Below are positions 41,729 through 50,029 of a DNA stretch of 64,000 bases, piece by piece. The stretch's first letter is position 1. The number at the start of each line of letters is the position of its first letter. Source of the DNA: Bacillus_BA fengqiuensis (GTDB lineage Bacteria > Bacillota > Bacilli > Bacillales > Bacillaceae_H); assembly GCA_030813035.1 (NCBI GenBank), contig JAUSTV010000020.1. One strand, 5' to 3'. The translations under genes were made by a program, and so were the position numbers. The notes below the pieces were generated by a model. It saw only the letters and a list, made by a program, of their open reading frames with translations. It had not been told where the DNA came from and searched no databases.

Positions 41729-42634
41729 TTGGAAAATATAAAGAATATTCTGTTCATTGGGCTTGGAAATATGGGATTACCGATGGCTTCTCAATTGTTA
41801 AAGGCAGGCTATACCGTCTATGGAGTGGATGCTAATACGCAAGCAGAGAAGCGTTTTGCTTCATTGGGAGGAGAAACAGGGTTTCCACTAGAGTTCATCA
41901 TGAAAAAAGCTGATGTCATTATGACGAGCTTGCCTACCCCTCAAATAATTGAAAACGTTTACCTTGGTGAAAACGGAATTATTGAACATGCCCATTCTTC
42001 CCAACTCTTCATCGATTTTAGTACCGTCTCGCCAAAGCTGAATGAAAAAATCTCCGAAGCATGCAGTCATAAGGGTGCGGCATATTTAGGAGCTCCCGTC
42101 AGCGGCGGGGTAATCGGTGCGGAAGAAGCCACGTTGACGATTATGGCGGGAGGGCCGAAGGAAGCGTTTGACAAGGCTGTACCCCTATTAGAAAAAATGG
42201 GAAGCGACCTCTTCCATGTCGGCGCAAGTCCAAGCTCTGGAACGGTCATCAAACTATTAAATAACTTAATGATTGGCTTTTATACGCAAGCCGTGGCGGA
42301 ATCCGTTACCCTTGCAGAGAAAATGGGAGTGGATTCAGAGACACTGTTTGAGATTTTAGATGTAAGTTATGGCCAAAGCCGCATCTATGAACGAAATTAC
42401 AAACAATTTATCGCCCCAAACCACTATAAACCAGGATTTGCGACGAATCTTTTACTGAAAGATTTGAAACTTGCGAAAGAAATGGCCGTTCAGTGCAAAG
42501 GAGAACTTCCCATCGGAGACAAGTTGATTGAGCTTTACGAAGCAGCAGTAGACAAAGGCTACGGAGAAGATGATATGGCATCCGTTTATTTGATGTTGAA
42601 AAATACTGCATCCTATGAAAAAGAGAATGTCTAA
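41729..42634 (+). CDS. NAD(P)-dependent beta-hydroxyacid dehydrogenase (3-hydroxyisobutyrate / tartronate semialdehyde type)
   Basis: 301 residues. The dinucleotide motif FIGLGNMGLPMASQLLKAG lies at 9-27, the substrate loop GAPVSGGVIGAEEATLTIMAGG at 121-142, and the catalytic lysine is K175 in GTVIKLLNNLM. An all-alpha C-terminal domain follows. Family members oxidise 3-hydroxyisobutyrate or reduce tartronate semialdehyde; specificity is not evident. TTG 41729 follows AGAAGGGGGAA. The gene stands alone behind a structured leader and ends at a convergent terminator. Confidence 0.88.
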   Translation: MENIKNILFIGLGNMGLPMASQLLKAGYTVYGVDANTQAEKRFASLGGETGFPLEFIMKKADVIMTSLPTPQIIENVYLGENGIIEHAHSSQLFIDFSTVSPKLNEKISEACSHKGAAYLGAPVSGGVIGAEEATLTIMAGGPKEAFDKAVPLLEKMGSDLFHVGASPSSGTVIKLLNNLMIGFYTQAVAESVTLAEKMGVDSETLFEILDVSYGQSRIYERNYKQFIAPNHYKPGFATNLLLKDLKLAKEMAVQCKGELPIGDKLIELYEAAVDKGYGEDDMASVYLMLKNTASYEKENV

Positions 42635-42686
42635 AGAAAGGTCGTTGGACTGCGATTGTGAAGATGTCGCTTGTTATATTCAAAAT

Positions 42687-42720
42687 AAAAAAGCCTTGTC
42701 ATATGACAAGACTTTTTTTC
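42687..42720. terminator. convergent terminator
   Basis: AAGCCTTGTC pairs with GACAAGACTT, with A- and T-runs outside. Confidence 0.8.
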
Positions 42721-42723
42721 ATT

Positions 42724-42843
42724 TTAGTATCCGTAACCGCAAAAGCAGCTAGCACCGATGATAATTAACAAAATGAACAATACGACTAATAAAGCGAAAC
42801 CTCCGCCATAACCGAAGCCAGCACCTGCAACAGGAGCACCCAT
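42724..42843 (-). CDS. YjcZ-family sporulation peptide
   Basis: A 39-residue peptide: MGAPVAGAGFGYGGGFALLV, then VLFILLIIIG and the tail ASCFCGYGY. A Gly/Tyr-rich N terminus, one hydrophobic helix and a C-terminal CGYGY match the Bacillus YjcZ-type sporulation proteins found in the spore. GGAGG lies seven bases before the ATG. It is monocistronic. Function in the spore is not known. This gene is one of the best signs of a spore-former here. Confidence 0.85.
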   Translation of the reverse strand: MGAPVAGAGFGYGGGFALLVVLFILLIIIGASCFCGYGY

Positions 42844-43077
42844 TCATATTCCTCCTTTTACATTTACGTTCTGTTTGAATCACTAAAGACTCAGGATTCT
42901 CTTTATCATACGTTGAAAGAGCCTTTATGAGCCAGTCTTACTAAAAAATGGGTTCATGTCCCAATCTGACTGGCAGGGTTCCCGGCTTAAGTTGTGAGAA
43001 ATGAATGGATAAATATGACGGAAGTACAAAACATATGGAACATACGAATACTTTTGCATATAGGTGGTAGAACAATC

Positions 43078-44298
43078 ATGAATTTACAGACTGGCAAATT
43101 TTATTGGCTCACAACTTTCAATGATGCCCCTTCTTATCCTGTATTAGAAGAAGATATTGAATGTGATGTTTTAATTATCGGGGGTGGAAGCTCGGGTGCT
43201 CAATGTGCCTATTCTCTCATGGAGAGAGGGCTCGATGTCGTCGTCGTCGAAAAGGGGAAAGCCGGATATGGGAGTACAAGCGTCAACACATCGCTTATCC
43301 AGTATTCCGGGGATAAATCTTTCGTTCAGCTCATAAATACATTCGGTGAAGAACAGGCTGTCCGTCATTTGAAGCTATGTGAAAAAGCCATTGACGATAT
43401 CGAAAAAGCCTGTTCTTCAATCGATCTGGATTGTGAATTTGTGCGACGAGATAGTCTTTATTATTCCAGCTACAAAGAAGATGTTCCAGAGCTGGAAAAG
43501 GAATATGAAGCATTGCAAAAGCATGGATTTAAAGTTCAGTATTGGAATGAAGAGAAAATTGGCAAGTATTACCCTTTTAAAAAACACTCTGCCATTTACA
43601 CGGAAAACGATGCCGAACTCAATCCGTATAAGTTCACAATTGGCTTATTGGAAAAATCTAAAAACAACGGTGTTCGTATTTATGAACAAACAGAGGTAAA
43701 CGGCAAGAAACTGGAGAAGGACCAAGCCACCTTTTATACGAAAAATGGCTTTTCCATTAAAGCTCGGCACGTCATCATTGCTGCCGGATATGAAACATTG
43801 GAATTTAGAAAAGAAAAAAATGCCGTTCTCATCAGTTCATATGCAGCTGTAACAAATCGTGTCGAAGATTTATCTTCATGGTACAAACGAACATTGATTT
43901 GGGAAACAGCCCGTCCCTATATTTACATGCGCACAACGGCCGATGATCGCATCATTATAGGAGGATTGGACGAAGATACGGCAATTTCCGAAGAAAGAGA
44001 TGCCAAACTGCTGCACAAGAAAGACAAATTAATGAAGGAACTCAATAAATTATTTCCAGATTTAAATGTATACCCGGAGTATTATTTAAGTTCTTTTTAC
44101 GGAGGGACCCATGATGGCCTTCCCATTATCGGGCAATATGAAGATTTCCCCAACTGCTATTTTGTAATGGCGTACGGCGATAATGGGACCGTCTATAATA
44201 TGGTGTTTGCCAATATTCTTCGCGATGTGATTACAAAAGGTTCTCATCCCGCGTTCAACCTTTATGTACAAAATCGACCGGTATTGGGTAATCAATGA
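43078..44298 (+). CDS. FAD-dependent oxidoreductase, DAO family
   Basis: 406 residues of the glycine/D-amino-acid oxidase (DAO) fold. The FAD motif VLIIGGGSSGAQCAYSLMERGLDVVVVEKG is near residue 30, followed by GSTSVNTSLIQY. The C-terminal FYGGTHDGLPIIG and YGDNGTVYNMVF segments complete the flavin site. The substrate is unknown. ATG 43078 (MNLQTGKFYWLTT) follows AGGTGGT and is preferred to the start at 42994. The esterase-like remnant follows after 19 bases, so the two probably share a transcript. Confidence 0.85.
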   Translation: MNLQTGKFYWLTTFNDAPSYPVLEEDIECDVLIIGGGSSGAQCAYSLMERGLDVVVVEKGKAGYGSTSVNTSLIQYSGDKSFVQLINTFGEEQAVRHLKLCEKAIDDIEKACSSIDLDCEFVRRDSLYYSSYKEDVPELEKEYEALQKHGFKVQYWNEEKIGKYYPFKKHSAIYTENDAELNPYKFTIGLLEKSKNNGVRIYEQTEVNGKKLEKDQATFYTKNGFSIKARHVIIAAGYETLEFRKEKNAVLISSYAAVTNRVEDLSSWYKRTLIWETARPYIYMRTTADDRIIIGGLDEDTAISEERDAKLLHKKDKLMKELNKLFPDLNVYPEYYLSSFYGGTHDGLPIIGQYEDFPNCYFVMAYGDNGTVYNMVFANILRDVITKGSHPAFNLYVQNRPVLGNQ

Positions 44299-44317
44299 TT
44301 AATAAGAAGGTGAGACA

Positions 44318-45103
44318 ATGTCCAACATTCAAAGCATGTTTCAAACGATTAAAGAAGAGGCGATTCGCTTTGACTCTTATGATGATTTAGACGCGATTGG
44401 AGAGGCGATTGGAGAGGCAAAATATGTTCTGCTTGGAGAAGCCTCTCATGGCACATCCGAGTTTTATACAGTCCGAGCGGAGTTATCGAAAAAATTAATG
44501 AAAGAGAAAGGTTTTTCTTTTATAGCGGTAGAAGGCGACTGGCCTTCTTGTTTTAGTGTCAATCGTTATGTAAAGGGATATGACAAGAAATCTGCACGTG
44601 ATGCCTTAAAAGATTTTAATCGTTGGCCAACATGGATGTGGGCAAATGAAGAAGTATTGTCGTTCATCCAGTGGATCAAGGACTATAACCAAACATCAGG
44701 TAAAAACGTCGGCTTTTATGGAATCGATGTCTACAGTTTATGGGAGTCAATGGAAGAAGCGGTGCGCCTTCTCGAGACAAAGGGAGCAAAGGAGGCGGAA
44801 GCGGCAAGAAAAGCCTTTTCTTGTTTCGAACCACATAATGGGAGAGCAGAGAAAGGAAGTTGGGAAGACTTGATGCACCAAACCGGAGAATTCAATAAGA
44901 TCCTCTTTTTTAGTGAACGAAACCGAAAGATTTTCAACGATCCAATCGGTCACCGTGCTATCGGAGTCGTTTATCATCCCGAATATGAGCATCTAGGGAA
45001 CTATGTGCCGTCCATCATGTCTGAGCGTTATGATGGTTTTATCCATATTGAACAAACGACAGCTTTAAAGCCCATTGCTGCAGGGGAAGTCACTGTTGAT
45101 TAA
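44318..45103 (+). CDS. erythromycin-esterase-like protein with internal deletion
   Basis: 261 residues where family members usually have more than 400. The N-terminal part is intact: LLGEASHGTSEFY with the catalytic Glu and His, then FIAVEGDWPSCFSVNRYVKG. After EDLMHQTGEF the sequence jumps to FFSERNRKIFNDPIGHRAIG VVYHPEYEHLGNYVPSIMSERYDGFI, which is the normal C terminus. The missing middle contains the HNTHVGD-type catalytic histidine. The join is in frame, so a protein is still made, but esterase activity is doubtful. ATG follows AAGGTGAGAC. Confidence 0.8.
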   Translation: MSNIQSMFQTIKEEAIRFDSYDDLDAIGEAIGEAKYVLLGEASHGTSEFYTVRAELSKKLMKEKGFSFIAVEGDWPSCFSVNRYVKGYDKKSARDALKDFNRWPTWMWANEEVLSFIQWIKDYNQTSGKNVGFYGIDVYSLWESMEEAVRLLETKGAKEAEAARKAFSCFEPHNGRAEKGSWEDLMHQTGEFNKILFFSERNRKIFNDPIGHRAIGVVYHPEYEHLGNYVPSIMSERYDGFIHIEQTTALKPIAAGEVTVD

Positions 45104-45164
45104 TGTACTGTTCTCATTTTTTTAAGCGAGTATAGAAGAAAAAGAATGAAAAACGGAGTGATAG

Positions 45165-45351
45165 CTCATTACGTCCTATTCAAAAGGAAGATGCAGCCAA
45201 ACATATCATCTTCGGCCAATATGGTCGAGGAGAAACGGATGGATATAAGGTCATTGGATATCGGCAGGGTCAAGAGAACCGAAAGCTTCCCGCCAACTGC
45301 TTCAAGAGGATGGGTTTAGATGGTGGTAAGGTAAAAAAGCCAGTACCTTAA
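45165..45351 (+). pseudogene. zwf: internal fragment of glucose-6-phosphate dehydrogenase
   Basis: The frame from 45165 reads SLRPIQKEDAAKHIIFGQYG RGETDGYKVIGYRQ, clearly the Zwf segment (SLRPI...VRGQYGxGxxDGxxVxGYR). It then loses similarity (GQENRKLPANCFKRMGLDGG) and stops. No start, NADP-binding or active-site part is present. A terminator follows, so it may mark the end of an old operon. Confidence 0.75.
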
Positions 45352-45368
45352 TAGGCGCTGGCTTTTGG
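45333..45368. terminator. convergent terminator before trpB
   Basis: AAAAGCCAG..CC pairs with GG..CTGGCTTTT. Confidence 0.8.
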
Positions 45369-45393
45369 TTTCCATTTGATGAAAGAAGTTCCT

Positions 45394-46563
45394 TTATCGT
45401 TCCGATTTCAGCATATTAAACACTTGCTCGACATCTTTATCTCCTCTACCCGATAAGTTGACAATGATGCTCTCATCTTTATCCATAGTCGCCGCAAGCT
45501 TCATGGCATAGGCAACAGCGTGCGAGCTTTCGAGCGCCGGGATGATTCCTTCTAATTTTGATAACGTTTGGAACGCTTCCAACGCTTCTTGTCCCGATAC
45601 CGTCACATATTCGCCTCTGCCTGTTTTCTTTAAATAGCTGTGCTCAGGTCCGACTCCCGGATAATCTAAACCGGCGGCAATGGAGTAGGTTGGTTTAGGG
45701 TTTCCTTCTTCGTCCAATAACGTGTAGCATTTAAATCCGTGAATGACAGCCGGTGAACCTTCTGTTAATGTCGGGGCTTCAGATGGTTCTACTCCAATCA
45801 ATTGAACGGATGGTTCGTCAATATAATGGGCAAACGCTCCGATTGCGTTGCTGCCGCCTCCAACACAAGACACGACGGCAGAAGGTAGTTTTCCTTCTTT
45901 CTCTAATATTTGCCGCTTGGACTCCTCGCTGATGATGGCCTGGAAATGCTTCACCATGGTCGGGAATGGATGCGGACCGACCGCTGACCCCAATAGATAG
46001 AATGTATCTTTATAGTTTTCGACTAAATCATTCAGTGCCGCATCGACCGCATCTTTCAAACGGCCTTGTCCACTTGCGACAGGTACGACTTTCGCTCCTA
46101 ACAACTCCATGCGGAACACATTGAGTGCCTGTCGCTCTGTATCCAATTTCCCCATGTAAATCGTGCAATCCATACCAAAAATGGCACAAGCCGTAGCGGT
46201 TGCGACACCATGCTGGCCCGCTCCGGTTTCGGCGATAATACGATGCGCTCCCATCCGTTTGGCAAGCAAAATTTGTCCGATCGCGTTATTGATTTTATGA
46301 GCCCCTGTATGATTCAAATCTTCCCGCTTTAAATAGATTTTCGCTCCGCCCGCTTTAGCCGTGATATTTTGGGCATAAGTAAGAGGATTTTCACGCCCTA
46401 TATATTCTCGTAAATAAAACCGCAGTTCTTCCACAAATTCGGGATCATCCTTATAGCGTTCAAAGTTTTCATCTAAAATGTTTAACACATGTTGTAAATC
46501 TTCGTTAACAAAACACCCGCCAAATTCCCCGTAAAAGCCTTTTTCTACCTTGTTCATACTCAT
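45394..46563 (-). CDS. trpB: tryptophan synthase beta chain
   Basis: 389 residues. Joins indole and serine to make tryptophan. TrpB1-type signatures: FGGCFVNEDL near the N terminus, the PLP lysine K90 in HTGAHKINNAIGQ, AETGAGQHGVATA, the phosphate loop CVGGGSNAIGAF, and NLSGRGDKD at the C terminus. ATG 46563 lies ten bases after GAGGAG; an in-frame TTG at 46569 is closer to it. It stands alone, with no other trp genes and no T-box or TRAP leader visible, so it may be a second copy or a displaced one. Confidence 0.95.
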   Translation of the reverse strand: MSMNKVEKGFYGEFGGCFVNEDLQHVLNILDENFERYKDDPEFVEELRFYLREYIGRENPLTYAQNITAKAGGAKIYLKREDLNHTGAHKINNAIGQILLAKRMGAHRIIAETGAGQHGVATATACAIFGMDCTIYMGKLDTERQALNVFRMELLGAKVVPVASGQGRLKDAVDAALNDLVENYKDTFYLLGSAVGPHPFPTMVKHFQAIISEESKRQILEKEGKLPSAVVSCVGGGSNAIGAFAHYIDEPSVQLIGVEPSEAPTLTEGSPAVIHGFKCYTLLDEEGNPKPTYSIAAGLDYPGVGPEHSYLKKTGRGEYVTVSGQEALEAFQTLSKLEGIIPALESSHAVAYAMKLAATMDKDESIIVNLSGRGDKDVEQVFNMLKSER

Positions 46564-46724
46564 TGTCAATCAACTCCTCTATTAAATCTTTGTAAGAACA
46601 TCTACCCAATATATAGTACGATAAAAATTCTGAATATTCCTTCTTTATTAGAAGCAAAATAGAGAACAAAAAAGGAGGATTGCGTGGAAAAGTGGACATG
46701 ATAAGAAAAAAAGGAGAGATTGAT

Positions 46725-47513
46725 TTGAAAACATCGTTTATTTTCGTCTTGCTCATGTTTACTTTTAGTACCTCTGTTTTTGGACAAAATAATGCTTCAC
46801 CATCGTCTGTACCCGATAAAGAGTTAGCAATTGTCATCGATGATTTCGGCAACGATATGGCCGGAACGGAGGAAATGTTAAAACTGCCTGCAACGTTAAC
46901 GGTAGCCATCATGCCCTTTCTTTCTACCACCGCAGAGGATGCCGAACGAGCCCATCACTATGGCCATGAAATCATTGTTCACTTACCGATGGAACCGGTG
47001 AAAGGGAAGAAAAGCTGGCTTGGTCCGGGTGCCATCACGACCGATTTAAGCGATCAAGAAATTCGTAAGCGAGTCATATCTGCAATTGAAGCGGTCCCGC
47101 ATGCGGTAGGGATGAATCATCATATGGGATCGAAGGCAACGGCAGATGAACGTGTCATGCGCATTGTGCTCGAAGTTTGCAAGGAGCGCGGCCTATTTTA
47201 TTTGGACAGCAAAACGACAGGAAAAAGCGTCATCCCGAAACTGGCAAAAGAGTTAGGTGTCCCTTATTTAGAAAACGAATTGTTTTTTGATGACATTTAT
47301 ACGACCCAGCATATTGTCAAGCAAGCAAACATGCTGGCAAAAAAGCTTGAAGATGATGAGCAAATGATCGCGATCGGCCATGTCGGTGTAACGGGTTTGA
47401 AAGTAGTAAATGTCTTAAAACAATATATTCCGGTCTATAAACATGAAGCCAATATTGTCCCGCTTTCAGAAATGATTCCGGAGTATAAAATGATCAATAA
47501 AAGCATGCCGTAA
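46725..47513 (+). CDS. divergent polysaccharide deacetylase family protein (YibQ type), exported
   Basis: 262 residues with an N-terminal signal (KTSFIFVLLMFTFSTSVFGQ). The domain has the divergent deacetylase pattern: AIVIDDFGNDMAGTEEMLKL, TVAIMPF, HEIIVHLPMEP, GMNHHMGSKAT and FYLDSKT. The His/Asp residues correspond to the metal site of polysaccharide deacetylases, but the substrate of this subgroup is unknown; it probably acts on the cell wall. I chose TTG 46725, seven bases after AAGGAGAG, which places the signal peptide at the N terminus. Its terminator overlaps the stop codon. Confidence 0.85.
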   Translation: MKTSFIFVLLMFTFSTSVFGQNNASPSSVPDKELAIVIDDFGNDMAGTEEMLKLPATLTVAIMPFLSTTAEDAERAHHYGHEIIVHLPMEPVKGKKSWLGPGAITTDLSDQEIRKRVISAIEAVPHAVGMNHHMGSKATADERVMRIVLEVCKERGLFYLDSKTTGKSVIPKLAKELGVPYLENELFFDDIYTTQHIVKQANMLAKKLEDDEQMIAIGHVGVTGLKVVNVLKQYIPVYKHEANIVPLSEMIPEYKMINKSMP

Positions 47514-47528
47514 CAGCATGCTTTTTCA
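47499..47528 (+). terminator. deacetylase gene terminator
   Basis: AAAAGCATGC (47499) pairs with GCATGCTTTT (47516), followed by T. Confidence 0.85.
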
Positions 47529-47755
47529 TTATGAATCATGATGATTTTTAAGGTTTCAAAATGATGGAAATAGGAAAACAAAAGAATAGAAACACCGTTT
47601 GAAATAGTTTTGATAAAAAAATAAAAAAATAATGAAACCTTTTTATCAGGTCAAACGTAATAGTTAAGAGAAGAAGCAGGAAGTCCTCTTCAAACAATAA
47701 AAATACCAAACTAAACACACTAAAACATGTAGCTTTTAAGGAGGAGTTTTAAAGA

Positions 47756-48196
47756 ATGAAAAAATTAATGACAGCAGTTTTGGCGGCGGCTATTGCCTTT
47801 ACACCAGTAGGTGGAGTCGTTTTCCATGAAGAAGCAAGTGTGGTAAGTGCTAAATCATACAAATCGGGTAAAAAATCTTTTAATCTAAATAACAGTCCAT
47901 CTACCAATCAGCAAAAAGATACGCAAACAAATAGTTTGAGTAAAAAAACAACAAAAGATTCGACTCAAACAGCTGCTAAACCAAAAACGGGAGGCATCAT
48001 GAAAGGTCTTCTTTTCGGTGGTCTTGCAGGATTAATGCTTGGCGGACTATTAGCGAATCTGGGTGGTTTAGGTGCCATTATCGGCTTGCTAATCAATGTA
48101 TTGGCCGTAGTCGTGTTGATTTCAGTTATTCGTAAAATTTTTACTCATTTTAAAAAGAAGCGTGAAGAAGAGAAGATGAATCCATGGAAAAGCTAA
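47756..48196 (+). CDS. exported membrane-anchored protein with Gly-rich helix
   Basis: 146 residues: signal peptide (MKKLMTAVLAAAIAFTPVGG, likely cut near VSA), a Ser/Thr/Lys-rich linker with no structure (about 35-80), then a glycine-zipper-like hydrophobic segment (GLLFGGLAGLMLGGLLANLGGL) and a second helix (about 110-130) with a basic tail. The layout is that of the N-terminal part of Tim44-like domain proteins, but the Tim44 domain is absent. ATG 47756 follows AAGGAGGAG. It overlaps the next gene by 13 bases, so the two form an operon. Confidence 0.72.
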   Translation: MKKLMTAVLAAAIAFTPVGGVVFHEEASVVSAKSYKSGKKSFNLNNSPSTNQQKDTQTNSLSKKTTKDSTQTAAKPKTGGIMKGLLFGGLAGLMLGGLLANLGGLGAIIGLLINVLAVVVLISVIRKIFTHFKKKREEEKMNPWKS

Positions 48197-48483
48197 AAAT
48201 TTCCGAACAAGACATCATTAATGCACTTTGTTTATATGTGGCCGATAAAAAACAAGTACCGCCGCAAGAAGTGGAAATCGAATTGATGTATGACGATGAT
48301 TACGGTTTTTCGGCGGAGTCGCATGTTAACGGGCGATCACAAATATTGATTACCGCCAACATGATTGAAGCTCTTCGTCTTTGGCTGGATGTCCAGCTGG
48401 GAATCGACCCGTTTGGAGCGGGACTGGAGCTAGTTTTGGATGATCATGAAGGCATTATTGCTTACGCGCGGATTAAACGATAA
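48184..48483 (+). CDS. DUF2653 (YxcD-like) protein
   Basis: 99 residues starting MEKLKISEQDIINALCLYVA, close to B. subtilis YxcD (DUF2653), a small cytoplasmic protein of unknown function. The body is acidic (VEIELMYDDDYGFSAES...) with a compact alpha/beta pattern. ATG 48184 overlaps the end of the preceding gene; AAGAAGAGAAG serves as ribosome binding site. It is the second gene of a two-gene operon that ends at the terminator at 48686, which was later the target of the 2.0-kb cassette. Confidence 0.8.
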   Translation: MEKLKISEQDIINALCLYVADKKQVPPQEVEIELMYDDDYGFSAESHVNGRSQILITANMIEALRLWLDVQLGIDPFGAGLELVLDDHEGIIAYARIKR

Positions 48484-48685
48484 AAACGGGAGACATCGTA
48501 AATATAGAGTCAATATTTATACTAAAACTTAATGATAACGAACTGTTTCTTAAGGACTGGGATTTTACAACTGATGAACAAGGGTGAATCAAGTATAAAG
48601 GTCATACTATGTATAAAGCCGGATATTTCACCGCAATTAAAAAAATCCTTTCGAGTAGCTTGAAAGGGAAATAAAAAACAGTAAT

Positions 48686-48718
48686 AAAAAGGCGAGGAAT
48701 AATAAACCTCGCCTTTTT
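48686..48718. terminator. terminator of the DUF2653 operon, invaded downstream
   Basis: AAAAAGGCGAGG (48686-48697) pairs with CCTCGCCTTTTT (48707-48718). The cassette begins at 48723, right after its T-tract. Confidence 0.85.
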
Positions 48719-48722
48719 ATTA
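48715..48722. repeat. target site duplication, left copy
   Basis: TTTTATTA, identical to 50725-50732. Confidence 0.8.
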
Positions 48723-48739
48723 GGCTCTGTTAAACTCTG

Positions 48740-48787
48740 CTGTTGATTTTCTTGTTCAACTACGGAGTTGAACAAGAAAATCAACAG
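48740..48787 (-). terminator. perfect 22-bp hairpin inside the cassette left end
   Basis: The arm 48740-48761 is the exact reverse complement of 48766-48787 with a four-base loop ACGG. It lies directly after the YczE gene stop on the minus strand and would end that transcript or shield the cassette from outside transcription. Confidence 0.8.
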
Positions 48788-48791
48788 CATT

Positions 48792-49436
48792 CTATATTGA
48801 ATGCTTTTTAGCTTTATCATCATTTGGTGATGTACTAGATTGTGTTAATATGCGGTCTAATACTTTTTCAGTAAATGGCATAAAGTAATTAAGTATTAGC
48901 CCCCCTAAACAAACGGTTAATAAAGTTCCAACACCAATTGGTCCATTTAAAATCATTGCCATTATCAAGAATATGAGATAAATGAATGTTCTCGAAAAAA
49001 ATATATTTGTTCTAGTTAATTCTTGTATGATTAATGTTAATCGGTCAACTGGAATCGGTGCAAAATTTGTGTGTAAATATGTGGCAGTTCCTAATCCTAT
49101 AACAACTAAGCCGATTCCAAAACAAACAACTTTGCTGTACCATAGTTCAGGTGTTATCAAATTATGTAATAAAAAAAGCCACATATCAATACCAATACCC
49201 GTTATAAATGCTGTTAACAACCCCAAAACTTCTGGTCTTTGTCTTTTTAAAAATGAATTACAACATATCAATATTAAAGCTATTATTATTTCCCAACTTC
49301 CCACAGTAAGCCCCACATTTATGGACAGTCCTACCAAAAGTGCATCAAAAGGTGAAGTTCCAAGGTCTGATTGTATAGTCAAAGAAATACCAAGGGTTAA
49401 TATTAAAATTCCTAATACATAAAAAACATATTTCAC
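48792..49436 (-). CDS. YczE/YyaS-family integral membrane protein
   Basis: 214 residues with five to six membrane helices, matching YczE-type proteins (MKYVFYVLGILILTLGISLTIQSDLGTSPFDALLVGLS...). YczE is a membrane protein of unclear role. I chose GTG 49436, eight bases after AGAGGT, over ATG 49457 (no ribosome binding site) and the much longer frame. It is divergent from the MarR gene, sharing an operator-rich spacer, so the MarR protein probably controls it. It lies in the mobile cassette and is more AT-rich than its neighbours outside. Confidence 0.82.
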   Translation of the reverse strand: MKYVFYVLGILILTLGISLTIQSDLGTSPFDALLVGLSINVGLTVGSWEIIIALILICCNSFLKRQRPEVLGLLTAFITGIGIDMWLFLLHNLITPELWYSKVVCFGIGLVVIGLGTATYLHTNFAPIPVDRLTLIIQELTRTNIFFSRTFIYLIFLIMAMILNGPIGVGTLLTVCLGGLILNYFMPFTEKVLDRILTQSSTSPNDDKAKKHSI

Positions 49437-49461
49437 TTTACTCGACCTCTTTATCATTATT

Positions 49462-49483
49462 TTTTGTTGCAAATGCAACAAAA
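49462..49483. promoter_or_regulatory. MarR operator 1
   Basis: TTTTGTTGCA-AA-TGCAACAAAA is a perfect 22-bp palindrome between the divergent YczE-like and MarR genes. Confidence 0.72.
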
Positions 49484-49513
49484 TTAGGTTAAATTTAATA
49501 TATATTATTTTTA

Positions 49514-49530
49514 TTGCATTTACAACAAAA
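49514..49530. promoter_or_regulatory. MarR operator 2
   Basis: TTGCATTTACAACAAAA; its complement TTGTTGTAAATGCAA differs from operator 1 at one of 15 positions. Together the two sites flank the shared promoter region. Confidence 0.65.
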
Positions 49531-49551
49531 ATATGTACTAAGGAGTTAATT

Positions 49552-50004
49552 ATGAAGGAAATTCTTCGTGAAATTGGAATGATTGCAAGGGCATTAGATT
49601 CTATAAGTAATATAGAATTTAAAGAATATGACCTTACAAAAGGGCAGTATTTGTACCTTGTGCGAATATGTGAAAACCCAGGAATCATTCAAGAAAAGTT
49701 AGCTGAGATGATAAAAGTAGACCGAACAACTGCAGCTCGTGCTATAAAAAAACTTGAAATGAATGGCTTTATTGAAAAGAAAGACGATCAACATAACAAA
49801 AAAATTAAAAAACTCTTTCCAACAGAGAAAGGGAGAAATGTTTATCCTTTTATAAAAAGAGAAAATGATTATTCCAATATCGTTGCATTAGAGGGATTTT
49901 CCGAAAGAGAAGTGGAAACCATTTTCAATCTTCTTCAAAGAGTAAGAAAAAATATAGAAAAAGACTGGGAATTTGTCAAAAAGGGAAACAAGAGAAATTA
50001 TTGA
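49552..50004 (+). CDS. MarR-family transcriptional regulator
   Basis: 150 residues. The winged helix is clear: TKGQYLYLVRICENPGIIQE, then KLAEMIKVDRTTAARAIKKLEMNGFIEKKDDQHNKKIKKLFPTEKG (recognition helix and wing), flanked by dimerisation helices. ATG 49552 follows AAGGAG. The paiA gene starts 25 bases after its stop, so the two form an operon. Two matching palindromes in the spacer upstream suggest that it represses both its own operon and the divergent YczE gene. A ligand is unknown. Confidence 0.92.
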   Translation: MKEILREIGMIARALDSISNIEFKEYDLTKGQYLYLVRICENPGIIQEKLAEMIKVDRTTAARAIKKLEMNGFIEKKDDQHNKKIKKLFPTEKGRNVYPFIKRENDYSNIVALEGFSEREVETIFNLLQRVRKNIEKDWEFVKKGNKRNY

Positions 50005-50029
50005 TTATATAAAGGAGCGACATATTTAA

